DNA of 64,000 nucleotides from contig NC_066518.1 in assembly GCF_024679095.1 (NCBI RefSeq), positions 2,120,178 through 2,184,177 on the forward strand, read 5' to 3'. A program made the translations under genes and the position numbers. The notes below the pieces were generated by a model, which saw only the letters and a list, made by a program, of their open reading frames with translations, was not told where the DNA came from and ran no database searches. This DNA comes from Eriocheir sinensis (taxonomy: Eukaryota > Arthropoda > Malacostraca > Decapoda > Varunidae). This document shows positions 1 to 12,502 of the stretch, one piece after another. Each line of letters begins with the position of its first letter. The stretch's first letter is position 1.

Positions 1-1470
1 CATGTATGTTAGTATTTTTCTCACATTTTTTTAAGTGCACTGGGTTTCCTGGCATTAAATTAAAGTACATTATAGTATTTCCTTACACGCATCTCATAAC
101 GAGTGGTATTTATTTGCTTTGGTTCTTCCGACTCCGTTTATTTATTACATCCGCTTGATTTTTTGCTTTCATTTGCGTCGATAAACATTCCCCCTGCGGC
201 CCGTATCTGCTCCCCCCCCCTGGTCCCGCCCCCCTTCCGACCCACCAGCCAGCGGTGTATCAGCCTCGTGGCTCTACGACATTGATTTATCGGCGTGTTT
301 TTTCCCTCCAAGTGTATTTTGCTGTCTCGGGTTTATCTCCGTTCCTATCATTAGAGAAGAGGAAGTGTTTTTTTTCTTCTCTGCACTATGCCTGAGGCCC
401 ATCTGGAATTCGGAATAAAATGTAATATATATGTAGCGCTGCGTGTATTAAAGGATTAATTAACCAGGCAGGGCCCTTGACCGCAGATTCAGATAATTAA
501 GCCTCAATTAACTTAGGAAAAAAGAAGACATTTTCATTTTTCATCGTAATCTTCAGCATTTTTATGGACTATTGTTTCACGCGATAAGTTACTAATATCA
601 ATGGGTGCCTAATGACGTTTTGAAGTATTCTTATGTACAGATATCTTCACGCTTTTCAGCTCATGATTAGGGGCCCTGGTACTCGATAACGCATATATGT
701 ACTGGCATGGCCAGCTTCCTCGAGGTTGGGCGCTCTCTATCGTGTCCGCCAGTTTACGCCAAGACCTCGAACAAAGAATCAAAACACAGCTACTCTAGGT
801 AAAAAGATGTTATCAATATCGAAGAAAACGCTGGGCATGAGGGACGAGTACAAATCTAATTGCAGAATTTCAAACCATCCAGGAAGTTAACTTGTTGAAC
901 GTCTTGTCGAGAGAAAGGGGAGGAATGTGTAAAGGAAGATGATCAAAATGTGTAAGTTGAGTAAGAGGTCGTAAGGTTATTGACGAGGTGCAAATCGAAT
1001 AGAAGGAAAGAGGTGGTTGTGAGTGGCATGGGTGGAGCAGCGAAGATAAGAGGCAAACGGAGGAAAAGGAGAAGGACGAAGAGGAGGAGTCGATTCGGAG
1101 AGAGAAGCAGCAGAGGTTAGTAATTAATTTGGGAGACGTTCACTCCTTCCTTCCTTCCTGCCGTCCTGAGATCGATGGCGAGGCATTACTTCGAGGCGGA
1201 CCCACGGCTGGACTGCAACCAAGCCGCTAATTGCAGACATTTCAACAATTATATTATTGATTTTGCGATTACTCTCTGTAATTACTTTTACTACTTCAAT
1301 TTATTTTCTGTCGTCACTGCACTTACGGTAAAAATAACTCACTCCCACATTATTACTATATTACTCTTATCATTGTTATTTATGTCGCTTTTTAAATTCA
1401 TTTTTATGCACTGTTGCAATGAGAAAATAGTACGGTGACATATATTTGCTAATTTAAAACTTATCACCAT
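1..1470. other. Non-coding flank, nothing recognised
   Basis: I see no supported exon, RNA gene or named repeat here. Short open frames at 103-285 and 1175-1438 lack splice context or protein-like composition. The stretch from about 860 to 1120 is purine-rich on the plus strand. Confidence 0.6.
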
Positions 1471-1476
1471 TATTAC

Positions 1477-1679
<203 letters not shown>

Positions 1680-1892
1680 TCATTACTGTGATTAATGATA
1701 TTATAGTTAATGTTGCCTTTTTTTCTTGTTGTTTGTTGTTTTAATAAGTATACTCGTATATTGCAATACAATAATACAAAAATATATAACTATCATTATT
1801 ACCGTTATAATTAGTTATTCTAATATTTCCTTTGCATATCAATTCGGTTAAAAATATTGTTACTACTGCTACTGTTTTGTTACAATTAGTAA

Positions 1893-2062
1893 GGCCTCTC
1901 CTCCTCCTCCTCCTCCTCCTCCTCTTACTACTATTACTACTACCAGTACTTCTACTACTACTACTACCACTACTAATAGTACTACTACAACTACTACAAC
2001 TACTACTACTCTTGCTGCCGCTGCTGCTGCTGCTACTGCTGCCGCTACTAGTGTTCTTATTA
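1893..2062. repeat. Imperfect CTC/CTA/CTG trinucleotide tract
   Basis: A CTC run followed by CTA-, ACT- and GCT-type triplets. It is open in several frames on both strands purely because of the trinucleotide period. Confidence 0.9.
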
Positions 2063-2284
2063 AAACTACAACTACTCCTACAAATAGTACTAAGGATAAT
2101 AAATGAACAAATAAATAAACAAAAACCACTTCCAGCTAAAAGCAGGATCCACACGTCAACACGGCAGGAAGTTGAGGGAACCACCCCGCCACTTAACGGA
2201 GGAAACGACTGCTGAAAAAACGTACGATGGTGGTGGCAGGGTGGTGAAAATAATAATGAGAAAGCAATAAAAGTAATGTTACAG

Positions 2285-2382
<98 letters not shown>
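2285..2382. repeat. (AAT)n microsatellite
   Basis: Uninterrupted AAT array of about 98 bp. Confidence 0.97.
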
Positions 2383-2682
2383 TTAACTACTAAGAAGATA
2401 GATGAATAATATTAACATTAACAATTATATTTTTAATGATTATCTCCTCTTTTCTTGTCGATCAGGAGGTAAAAACGATTTTAATAAATACGAAGGGTAC
2501 AAGAATGTTGCTATCAGTAATTTGAATCAGGGAAGGAAATAGCTAATAAAATGAAATAAAATCCAGCTCAGACTCCTACAAAGAGCTGTGAAAACAATAT
2601 CAGGGGTCCCAGTGATGCTATAATTAGCTTTTCACATCGTAATTCTCCACGCCTCCCTTTTCCTTCCTTCATGAATATATAA

Positions 2683-2769
<87 letters not shown>
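2683..2769. repeat. Compound (CT)n(CA)n microsatellite
   Basis: A short CT run changes directly into about 70 bp of CA. The same CT-then-CA order recurs elsewhere in the window, including at loci outside the duplicated unit. Confidence 0.97.
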
Positions 2770-2771
<2 letters not shown>

Positions 2772-3199
2772 GATATGATCAGTTGAACCACTTCTTCTCG
2801 CGCCATCCGACAGTATCCTGCACTCTAATTAATCAATAGAGTATCAGGTCTTTCTTTTCAATTTTCTGCCACGTTTGAAGGAAAGGAAGATGGAGATGAA
2901 GAAAACCGTCTATTTTTTTATTTTATTTCCTATTCCCAGAGAGTTACATTTACCTGCTGCTCTGCTCATCTTTCTCGACAAAATTTAGTCATCGAATCTC
3001 AAAAAAAAAAAAAAAAAAACTTAAGAAGAAACCTACACCTTCAATCTCCTTCTTCCTTCACTTTCTATTATATCGATATCAGAACGCTTTCTTTTTTCAA
3101 TTAATTTCTTTTAGCTCCGTCACGTTCTCACTTCAAATTTATCACGAAAACCTCTTTCCTTCCACATTTCTTCCTTTTTCATTTATCTCAAGTCCTTTT

Positions 3200-3201
<2 letters not shown>
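2770..3201. other. Non-coding, nothing recognised
   Basis: AT- and pyrimidine-rich sequence with an A19 homopolymer near 3001-3019. No supported gene. Confidence 0.6.

Positions 3202-3250
<49 letters not shown>
3202..3250. repeat. (TG)n microsatellite
   Basis: Perfect TG array of about 49 bp. Confidence 0.97.
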
Positions 3251-3251
<1 letters not shown>

Positions 3252-3322
3252 TGCAATGTCTCTGAGGACAATCTCGATGATGATATTAAGTCCTGAAATT
3301 GTTGTGACACAGTGGGATTGTG

Positions 3323-3923
<601 letters not shown>

Positions 3924-3999
<76 letters not shown>
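3924..3999. repeat. (TG)n microsatellite
   Basis: Perfect TG array of about 76 bp. Confidence 0.97.
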
Positions 4000-4002
<3 letters not shown>

Positions 4003-4601
4003 CGTTGTACAAAACTGGCTACAATTCTGGGAACAATATTTGCATTTTTTTCCAAAGCGATTAACGAGAATGAAGCCGATGGTGCTTAAATTGAAGAAAA
4101 GCGACAATATTAATGGACTTTTTATCACTCGTAAACATTAAACGTTCCGAAATTAGTGTGATGAATGCTTTTATTCATGACATAATTCATTTGACGTCTA
4201 CATTAAAATGCATTTGCCGGTAACACAGATAGAAAAAATAAATGTCATGTCAACACCGAAAAAGAAATACAGACAGTTGTTATAACACATTTATTTTATC
4301 AAGATGAACTTCCTCATCACACACACTCTTCTACTGAGAACATTTGAACGCAGACATTGCAAGGGAATACTTTTGCGTCCTTGGCCAACCCTGCATTGTT
4401 GACTTTATTAAAAATGGACGCTGACATTCCTATTAAAAATATTAAATGACACGAAGAACAAAGCAAAAGTAAGCTTTCACATTCCGTCTCTTAATTACTG
4501 TCTACGAAATAACATTACTCTCGCTAAAAGAGTTAGGCGCTCCGGGGAGCCGAGTGACGTCGTGTTGGCTCCACGCAACCACGCCCACACACGGGTGCGC
4601 A

Positions 4602-4602
<1 letters not shown>
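4000..4602. other. Non-coding, nothing recognised
   Basis: AT-rich unique sequence without supported coding potential. Confidence 0.6.
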
Positions 4603-4650
<48 letters not shown>

Positions 4651-4654
4651 ACAC
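4603..4654. repeat. (CA)n microsatellite
   Basis: CA array with one T interruption. Confidence 0.95.
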
Positions 4655-5360
4655 TTTGGGAACGACACTTGGAGGAAACACAGATCTAGGATGGATTGAG
4701 AGAAACATCGCAAAGAGGGAAGAAAAGAGACACGGAGAGGCTGTGAGAAAAAGAGGGCGTGAAGATAATCGCAGAATAAACTCGGCAGAAGAAACCAGTC
4801 GACATGAACCCAACATATGACGAGCAAGAAGAAAACGAAGATGAGAAAGAAATGGAGAATAAGGATGAATAGGAGGAGGAAAATCTTTAACGAGGAACGA
4901 AGTAAGAACGGAATTGACATGGAATGGGGAGCAAAGTCAGACAACAGAAACGTCTTATCTAGTTTTGGAAAGGCGAGAAAGAGAAGAGTGGGTGTGGTAA
5001 AGAAATGGAGTACTGAGCTGACTATGGTAATGTTGCACGGGAGGAGTGAGTGAAGTGTGTGGGGAGGTCAAAAGTCAAACAGGCCCATGGAACAACAGCA
5101 CAAACATCGCAGCACCTCCATAGCGGCCAGAACAACAAGCTGATGCATCACAAAAAAATGTAAAATACGGTAAAGGAAAGCTGCCTCGTTTATCAAAGAA
5201 CGGACGAGGGAGGACAAACAGATACGGTAAAAACAGGTGACCAGCCAGATAACGCACGGGGCCGTTTGAGGCAGGGAGGAGGAGGAGGAGGAGGAGGAAG
5301 ACGAGGAAAAGAAGGAGGCGAGAGGAGAAAGATAACATAACACAATTTAATCTTTTTTGG

Positions 5361-5363
<3 letters not shown>
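4655..5363. other. Purine-rich non-coding tract with GGA run
   Basis: Strongly A/G-biased on the plus strand, with a GGA/GAG triplet run at about 5275-5299. Open frames here are rich in Lys, Arg and Glu from the base bias. I do not support a gene. Confidence 0.6.

Positions 5364-5428
<65 letters not shown>
5364..5428. repeat. (CA)n microsatellite
   Basis: Perfect CA array of 65 bp. Confidence 0.97.
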
Positions 5429-5431
<3 letters not shown>

Positions 5432-6162
5432 CACACAAAAAGAAACAATTATTTCCCAAACTCTCCAAACTTTTGAAATCAAGACCAACTTTTCCCTCTG
5501 AGCTACAGGCACAAGCAGACCACGGACGAGAAAACAATACGGCTGAGGAGAAAACAGAGGGAGCAACAGTGTAAAGAGAAGACAGGCAAATTATTGATAT
5601 CAAGGGTGTTCGTAAAGTTATAATGACGCTTTAATCCTTGAAATAGGGAAACAAAAACACCAGAAAGACACCAGAAAAGGACACTACAGGGACCAGCACC
5701 TCGCCGTCCCCTTTACAAGAACGGATGGCTTCCTCGGCTCCTCTATTCCAGGCACACCATAAACTCAGCAGTCGACGTTAACGCAACACATGGCGCGTAA
5801 AAAAAGTGAGGATGGGAGAGAAAGGGAAAGTAACAATGAGAAGGAAGAAATACAGTAATGAGGATACAAGTAGGAATATTGCGTGAGAGGAGCATGAGGA
5901 GTTACATAGATAGTCTAGATAGATAGTTACATAGTTGTCTGATGCTATTGCCGCAGATACACCATAGTTCACCGTTTTTCATAAGTTCGGGTGCGCTTCG
6001 AGTACCTGGATCAGACTTGTAAATACCACTTAATATTCATTTTAATTCATGGTATATTTGCAAGTGCTAAAGATTGGATCTCGCTTCACTGCTGAATCTT
6101 TTGGCTGTCGCATTTATCAATGTTTACGACATTTTCAATGCGTATATTTACAATAAATTACG
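5429..6162. other. Non-coding, nothing recognised
   Basis: Unique sequence up to the left edge of the inverted duplicated block. No supported gene. Confidence 0.6.
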
Positions 6163-6237
6163 AGAGAGAGATACAGGTGAATTACATTATACCCACTTGA
6201 AGTTTCGCAACAGCGCATAAAATTCTTAAAATGTTGG

Positions 6238-6800
6238 TTTGGTGGTGGTAATGGTGATGGTGGTGGTGGTGGTGGTGATGAAACAAGTAAAGGTGGTGCC
6301 GGTGGTGATGGTGGTGGTGACTTAGCTGTAATGGTGGTAGTGGTGGTGGGGGGTAGGGTGTTGGTAGTGGTACTTACTCTGGTAAAGGTGTTGGGGGTGG
6401 TGATGGTGGTGACTTAGCTGTGATGGTGGTAGTGGTGGTGGTCGTAGCGGTATCTGTGGTGCTGGTTGTTGTAGGAGGTGACTGCCATTTGTGGAAGTGG
6501 TAGTGGTGGTGATAGTGGTGGTTGTGGTTGTGGTGGTGGTGGTGGTGGTGGTAGTGGAGGTTGGTGACTGTCATTTGTGAAAGTAGTGGTGATGGTAATT
6601 GTGGTGGAGGTTGTGGTGGTAGTGGTAGGGCTGGTGGCAGGGGTGGTGGTGGTTGTAGTGGTGGTGGTGGTGGTGGAGGTAGAAGCAGGTGAGTGTCATT
6701 TTTGTAAGCATTGGTGGTGGTAATGGTGGTGGATTTAGCGGTGGCTGTGGTGGTGGTATTGGTGGTCGTGGTGTGCTGGTTATTATGGTGGTGGTCAAGG
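6238..6800. repeat. Imperfect TGG/GGT-rich tract (unit copy A)
   Basis: About 560 bp of degenerate TGG-type triplets, equivalent to the CCA tracts at 21490-22045, 28555-29110 and 35118-35620. His/Thr/Pro-rich open frames such as 6374-6859 (minus) are by-products of the triplet repeat. Confidence 0.9.
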
Positions 6801-7307
6801 ATGGATGAGGCCCTGGGTCGCGCGGCTTGAGGTCTCGCTGGCACCCTGTCCGCCGACATTGAAGGGGCAAGAAGGAGGCTGACGACCGGGAGGAATGTTT
6901 AATTTAACCTCCTTGGGATTGGCCGGATTGAAGTGTTTTGTCCTTGGTTTTTAGTCTTTCCTCTGTATGTAGGTCACCAAGCTGAACAAACAACCACACC
7001 AAATCAGGCAGGTAGGCAGGTACTTAAATAGTTAGTTAATAGCTAGTCAGACAGCTAGGAAGAGTTAGCTGGTTAGATATTCAGTTAGATAGTTAGTACG
7101 TTTTTTTTCAGTATTTTGTGTTTATCATATTTTGTTGTGTTGATACTTTTTTTTGTTGTTTATTATTAGTTCCTTCTCTTTAGTCGTCTGTTTTACGATT
7201 CATTTATTTGTTATTTCGCTCGTATTAAATAGATGAATGAGAGGAAATGTCCGGAGGGAGAAATGTTCAAAAGGGAATATGTTAAGGGGGGAGTATGTCC
7301 GGCACCC

Positions 7308-7425
7308 TCTACTACTACTACTACTTCTACTACTACTACTACTTCTACTATTACTTTTACTACCACTACCACTGTACTACTATACTACTACTACCACTAC
7401 TGCTACTACTACTACTATTACTAAA
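7308..7425. repeat. (CTA)n-type trinucleotide repeat (unit copy A)
   Basis: CTA/CTT triplets. The counterparts in the direct units read as TAG repeats. Confidence 0.93.
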
Positions 7426-7432
7426 CTATTTG

Positions 7433-7633
7433 CTACATGGTAAAGCCAACATTTGATATCGTTTGTCTTATGTAAAATCTGAAGCGGTCTTCGTAGCCAC
7501 GCATGAAGGCAGGGCCGTATACCTCACAGTCCATCGGGGACCCTCCACTAATACCCGAGGGGTCCCCCGTTAAATGTAAATGTTCGTGGGTCTTGTAAGC
7601 GGGAAAAAGATTCATAAAACTACATGCATTCAT
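7433..7633 (-). CDS. Small ORF of 66 codons in the unit spacer, hypothetical
   Basis: The frame runs from an ATG preceded by a pyrimidine-rich stretch ending in TTTTAG to a stop just before the trinucleotide repeat. The product begins MNACSFMNLFPAYKTHEH and shows no signal peptide, membrane segment or family I know. The same frame is open in all four complete spacers, where copies B-D have Lys at residue 8 instead of Asn. Because the whole unit is nearly identical, an intact frame is weak evidence of function. It could equally be one exon of a spliced transcript or chance. Confidence 0.25.
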   Translation of the reverse strand: MNACSFMNLFPAYKTHEHLHLTGDPSGISGGSPMDCEVYGPAFMRGYEDRFRFYIRQTISNVGFTM

Positions 7634-7712
7634 CTAAAACAGTATATTCCAAAATAGATCATTAAATTTAGTATAAGTTTTTCAACTCGGTCAAACATGC
7701 GCCCATTTGCTT

Positions 7713-7792
7713 AACTATAAAGGAATAGATAAAATATTCTTAATTCTTTTGAATGGCAACTATTCGCAAATAAATCTTGATAAGTAAGAAAA
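7713..7792 (-). repeat. 80-bp direct repeat, downstream side of gene copy A
   Basis: Nearly identical to 10999-11078 and in the same orientation, so the pair flanks gene A and its UTRs. The equivalents around gene B are 17040-17119 and 19875-19954. Confidence 0.9.
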
Positions 7793-7979
7793 TATAATGC
7801 ACTCTTAGCCATGGGTCGTTAGATCAATATAGATTTGTTAAACATGCAGGCAGGAATTGGTTTGCTAATAGAATGGTAGACGAATGGAAGAGACTTGGCA
7901 GTCGTGCATGTGGTGAATTTCACTGTGATAGGCACACTATTATTAATAGGTAAGGTAAATTCATTAATAGGATAATAGT

Positions 7980-7985
7980 TTTATT
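7980..7985 (-). promoter_or_regulatory. Polyadenylation signal AATAAA, gene copy A
   Basis: Canonical hexamer on the minus strand, about 165 bases past the stop codon of gene A. Copies B, C and D have it at the same relative position. Confidence 0.6.
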
Positions 7986-8149
7986 GTAAAGGTTTTCATT
8001 GATAAGATAAGAAATACAGCTAAAGCTCCTCCCCTGAAGGTGAAATAAGAGCGACGGTCACTAAAGGAAGTCTCGCTCCCCGGGAGTGTGGCTCACGATG
8101 TGGCTCGCGCCTGCGCCGGGGGTCACTGGTGAGTGTGTTACCAGGCTGC

Positions 8150-10813
8150 TTAGTGAAGCAAGACAATGTACACAACGACAGCACAGATGGCCGTGACGTC
8201 CAGGAAGGCATCATCCTCATCAGACCAGTCATTACCGGTTATCAATTCGAGGGCTTCCCATGGATCCTCATCCTCGTCAGACCAGTCATCACTGGTTATC
8301 AATTCGAGGGCATCCCATGGATCCTCATCCTCATCAGACCAGTCATTACTGGTTATCAATTCGATGGCTTCCCATGGATCATTCTCCTCATCAGACCAGT
8401 CATTACTGGTTATCAATTCGAGGGCTTCCCATGGATCATCATCCTCATCGGTGATGGCGGCCACCGATTCGGCGGATGCCCATGGATCATCACCCTCATC
8501 AGACCAGTCATTACTGGTTATCAATTCGAGGGCATCCCATGGATCCTCATCCTCATCAGACCAGTCATTACTGGTTATCAATTCGAGGGCATCCCATGGA
8601 TCATCATCCTCATCAGACCAGTCATTACTGGTTATCAATTCGAGGGCTTCCCATGGATCCTCATCCTCATCAGGCCAGTCATTACTGGTTATCAATTCGA
8701 GGGCTTCCCATGGATCATCATCCTCATCAGACCAGTCATTACTGGTTATCAATTCGAGGGCATCCCATGGATCATCATCCTCATCAGACCAGTCATTACT
8801 GGTTATCAATTCGAGGGCATCCCATGGATCCTCATCCTCATCAGACCAGTCATTACTGGTTATCAATTCGAGGGCTTCCCATGGATCATCATCCTCATCA
8901 GACCAGTCATTACTGGTTATCAATTCGAGGGCTTCCCATGCATCATCACCCTCATCAGACCAGTCATTACTGGTTATCAATTCGAGGGCTTCCCATGCAT
9001 CATCACCCTCATCAGACCAGTCATCACTGGTTATCAATTCGAGGGCGTCCCATGCAGCAGCATCCTCATCGGTGATGGCGGTTACCGATTCGGCGGATGC
9101 CCATGTATCATCACCCTCATCAGACGAGTCATCACGGGTCATTGCTTCAAAGACTGGCCATGGATCATCACCCTCATCAGACGAGTCATCACGGGTCGTC
9201 ACTTCAAGGAGTGCCATTGGAACACCAGCCTCGTCAGACGAGTCATCACGGGTCATTGCTTCAAAGGCTGGCCATGGATCATCAGCTTCATCAGACGAGT
9301 CATCACGGGTCGTCACTTCAAGGAGTGCCATTGGAACACCAGCCTCATCAGACGAGTCATCACGGGTCATTGCTTCAAAGGCTGGCCATGGATCATCAGC
9401 TTCATCAGATGAGTCATCACGGGTCGTCACTTCAAGGAGTGCCAATGGAACACCAGCCTCATCAGACGAGTCATCACGGGTCATTGCTTCAAAGGCTGGC
9501 CATGGATCATCACCCTCATCAGACGAGTCATCACGGGTCGTCACTTCAAGGAGTGCCAATGGAACATCACCCTCATCAGACGAGTCATTACGGGTCATTG
9601 CTTCAAAGGCTGGCCATGGATCATCAGCTTCATCAGACGAGTCATCACGGGTCGTCACTTCAAGGAGTGCCATTGGAACACCAGCCTCATCGGTGATGGC
9701 GGTCACCAATTCGGCGGGTGCCCATGGATCATCAGCCTCCACGGACCAGTCATCACGGGTCATTGCTTCAAAGGCTGCCCATGAATCATCAGCCTCATCG
9801 GTGATGGCGGTCACCAATTCGGCGGGTGCCCATGGATCATCAGCCTCCACGGACCAGTCATCACGGGTCATTGCTTCAAAGGCTGCCCATGAATCATCAG
9901 CCTCGACCACAGCAGCAGAGGTCACCAAGTCTGGGGCTGCCCATGAATCATCAGCCTCCACGGACCAGTCACCACGGGTCATTGCTTCAAAGGCTGCCCA
10001 TGAATCATCAGCCTCGACCACAGCAGCAGAGGTCACCAAGTCTGGGGCTGCCCATGAATCATCAGCCTCCACGGACCAGTCATCACGGGTCATTGCTTCA
10101 AAGGCTGCCCATGAATCATCAGCCTCGACCACAGCAGCAGAGGTCACCAAGTCTGGGGCTGCCCATGAATCATCAGCCTCCACGGACCAGTCACCGCGGG
10201 TCATTGCTTCAAAGGCTGCCCATGAATCATTAGCCTCAACCATAGCAACGGAGGTCACCAAGTCTGGGGCTGCCCATGAATCATCAACCTCCACGGACCA
10301 GTCATCATGGGTCGTCACTTCAAAGGCTGCCCATGCATCAGCCTCATCGGTCGTGGCCATCCCGTCAGTGGCCGCATGCGGTGCAGGGCTCACCGCCCGG
10401 ATGGGCTCGCCACACCGCCTCCCGTTGCACCGGAGGCTGGTGAAGGCGGGCCCGTCGTCACAGAAGAGAGAGAAGTGGAGGCCGCTGATGTTGTCCAGCA
10501 GCCAGGCCAGCGGCATGGAAGAGGTGAAGACTGGCTTCCCAAGCGAGGCGCATTGCACCCTGACGGCCGCGTTGCCGTCTTTCTTGCACAGCTTCGCCAA
10601 GGGCACACGCAGCTCACCCTCGGCGTGGCAGCCTTGAATCCCTGCGACGCAAGACCAACCTTCCACGGGGAACTTGACGGAGGCGACCGTACGCCTCCTC
10701 TTCAGGCAGCAGGTGGAGTCCTTGCACGAGAGCTTGATGGAGTCCACCAGGGAGGAGCCTCGCTCCAGGGTTACCCACACGTTGAATTTCTGTCGAGATG
10801 CAGAGTTTCCCAT
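8150..10813 (-). CDS. Copy A: acidic Trp-repeat protein, 887 aa, intact
   Basis: Single-exon frame. Residues 1-8, MGNSASRQ, fit the N-myristoylation signal: Gly2, Ser6, then basic residues. Residues 1 to about 140 form a unique region with ten Cys and a KRRR cluster at 38-41. I do not recognise it. From about residue 155 the protein is acidic repeats in three zones. The proximal zone has units such as VEADDSWAAFEAMTRDDWS. The middle zone has SDEADDPWPAFEAMTRDDS alternating with an AGVPLALLEVTT type. The distal zone has 14 units like SDEDDDPWDALELITSNDW. The last 18 residues are hydrophobic, with stop right after. The start has A at -3 and G at +4. An AATAAA follows the stop. The antisense strand is also open, but the sense strand carries the start context, poly(A) signal, non-repeat domain and conservative Asp/Glu and Asn/Asp exchanges. 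Function is unknown. Confidence 0.8.
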   Translation of the reverse strand: MGNSASRQKFNVWVTLERGSSLVDSIKLSCKDSTCCLKRRRTVASVKFPVEGWSCVAGIQGCHAEGELRVPLAKLCKKDGNAAVRVQCASLGKPVFTSSMPLAWLLDNISGLHFSLFCDDGPAFTSLRCNGRRCGEPIRAVSPAPHAATDGMATTDEADAWAAFEVTTHDDWSVEVDDSWAAPDLVTSVAMVEANDSWAAFEAMTRGDWSVEADDSWAAPDLVTSAAVVEADDSWAAFEAMTRDDWSVEADDSWAAPDLVTSAAVVEADDSWAAFEAMTRGDWSVEADDSWAAPDLVTSAAVVEADDSWAAFEAMTRDDWSVEADDPWAPAELVTAITDEADDSWAAFEAMTRDDWSVEADDPWAPAELVTAITDEAGVPMALLEVTTRDDSSDEADDPWPAFEAMTRNDSSDEGDVPLALLEVTTRDDSSDEGDDPWPAFEAMTRDDSSDEAGVPLALLEVTTRDDSSDEADDPWPAFEAMTRDDSSDEAGVPMALLEVTTRDDSSDEADDPWPAFEAMTRDDSSDEAGVPMALLEVTTRDDSSDEGDDPWPVFEAMTRDDSSDEGDDTWASAESVTAITDEDAAAWDALELITSDDWSDEGDDAWEALELITSNDWSDEGDDAWEALELITSNDWSDEDDDPWEALELITSNDWSDEDEDPWDALELITSNDWSDEDDDPWDALELITSNDWSDEDDDPWEALELITSNDWPDEDEDPWEALELITSNDWSDEDDDPWDALELITSNDWSDEDEDPWDALELITSNDWSDEGDDPWASAESVAAITDEDDDPWEALELITSNDWSDEENDPWEAIELITSNDWSDEDEDPWDALELITSDDWSDEDEDPWEALELITGNDWSDEDDAFLDVTAICAVVVYIVLLH

Positions 10814-10998
10814 CGTTGTTTCGATGTGATATAAAAAAATTATCCGAGTATTGAGGAAATCGGTGTTCGGTAATAAAAGGAGGTGCTATGTCCATGAAGA
10901 CCGATTCACCTCCAGCAAATTATTTCTGCTATAATCTTGCCCAGTCGGCTAAGTAGTGCAGTTCACGCGCCGGATGGCGGGTGACAGGGCTGTTGCTA

Positions 10999-11078
10999 AA
11001 CTATAAAGGAATAGATAAAATATTCTTAATTCTTTTGAATGGCAACTATTTCCAAATAAATCTTGATAAGTAAGAAAA
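10999..11078 (-). repeat. 80-bp direct repeat, upstream side of gene copy A
   Basis: Partner of 7713-7792. It lies about 190 bp upstream of the start codon. Confidence 0.9.
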
Positions 11079-11439
11079 AATAACCTTGCTTAACTTTTAT
11101 TTCATGCATAATGCGTGGATAACATGCCTTGGGTTCTTTACACATTAGTTATTTCCCAGTGTGTCGCGTAGGTACTCTTTCCCTCCATATCTGTTCCCTT
11201 TATCCCGTGTCCGTGCATTGCGATTTCTTAATTTTAGTTGCCTTTCTGCCTACTACACCCCTGGATTGTTACTAATGAGACCAGAGGACATCCAATACCT
11301 ACTTCCTCTCTACTAGGCTCTTGCCTAGTCGGCTAAGTAGTGCAGTTCACGCGTCGGATGGCGGGTGACAGGGCTGCAGCAACACGCTTCTTCATGTTGT
11401 TTAATAAGAACAAACCAAATAAAGGAAAATTCTAATTTT

Positions 11440-11571
<132 letters not shown>

Positions 11572-11682
11572 ACAAAGAGGAAGAAGGGAACCACAGTAAC
11601 AAAGAAATGTAAGGAGACAGCAGTGCAAGTGGGAATAGGGATTATCGGTAGGTGGCAAAACGACCATCTCAGGGCGCCTCCA

Positions 11683-11684
<2 letters not shown>

Positions 11685-11750
<66 letters not shown>
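11685..11750. repeat. (CA)n microsatellite, 66 bp
   Basis: Perfect CA array, equivalent to the GT arrays at 23540, 30612 and 37071. Confidence 0.98.
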
Positions 11751-11751
<1 letters not shown>

Positions 11752-12502
11752 CCACATCTATGCGCCCTGAGGGGAGGATGAGGGGGCCCCCATTCTGCCA
11801 TTTAATCGTGCGGCGAGTATATTTACTTATAATTACCAAGTTAAATGGTTAGTTTAAGATAGTCAAACAATTATAGTTAATTTGTTAGATCGTTAGATGG
11901 TTAATTACTCGAAGTTAGTTAGTTAGTTAGGTAGTTAGGTAGGGAGGCACAAGGTTGTGGTGGTGGTGGTGGTGGTGGTGGTGGTGGTGATGGCGGCGGC
12001 GGTGGCGGGGGTGACAGAGGACATGCAGGTGGCGGCAGGTGACTCTGAAATCGCCTGGCATCACACGAATTTTCTGCCATGCACCGAGCAATTTCAGGCT
12101 GAACTGCAATGAAACTAAATAGAGTGTAGAGCCGTTTCTGTTTCTTCAAATGGCCAATTCCCGCCACGGTCGCCGCCACAACTGCTCCCCGGGATATCAT
12201 GGTTTGCCTCGTCACCGCTGCTATTACGGGTCGTCTCTGCCGCCGCTGTCACTGTCGCCGCCACGGATGTCATGTTTGCATCGCCGCCGCCGCCTGAACA
12301 CCACTTACAGCCCCGCCTCGCTCCATCATGTAGCGCTGGCTTCGTTCGGAGTGTCTGATACCACAAGCAAGCTTTCACCAGTTGTCTCATATTGTCATGC
12401 TCGGGGGTGACTGCGGAAACTCGTGCGACACTTGTGACAGAGACAACACGAGTGACAGTTTCATCTGTCGCGAGTATTAAAGAGAATGGATGGTATTTTC
12501 CT

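Noticed and set aside
8476..9075. His/Pro-rich ORFs (DHHPHQTSHYWLSIRG type) across the repeat zone
   Set aside because: Third-frame shadows of the same 57-bp repeat. They start and stop at repeat irregularities.
8260..9075. CRISPR-like array
   Set aside because: Regular 57-bp repeats without unique spacers. They are in-frame coding repeats of a eukaryotic gene.
8166..10637. 823-codon plus-strand ORF as the real gene of unit A
   Set aside because: It is antisense to the gene with good start context, poly(A) signal, non-repetitive domain and conservative residue exchanges. Its Ser-rich repeat is what the opposite strand of the 57-bp repeat must read.
12115..12390. 91-98-codon MRQLVKACLW ORF of the spacer as a gene
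   Set aside because: Overlapping open frames on both strands over a GGC-rich stretch, and loss in unit D. No evidence of constraint.
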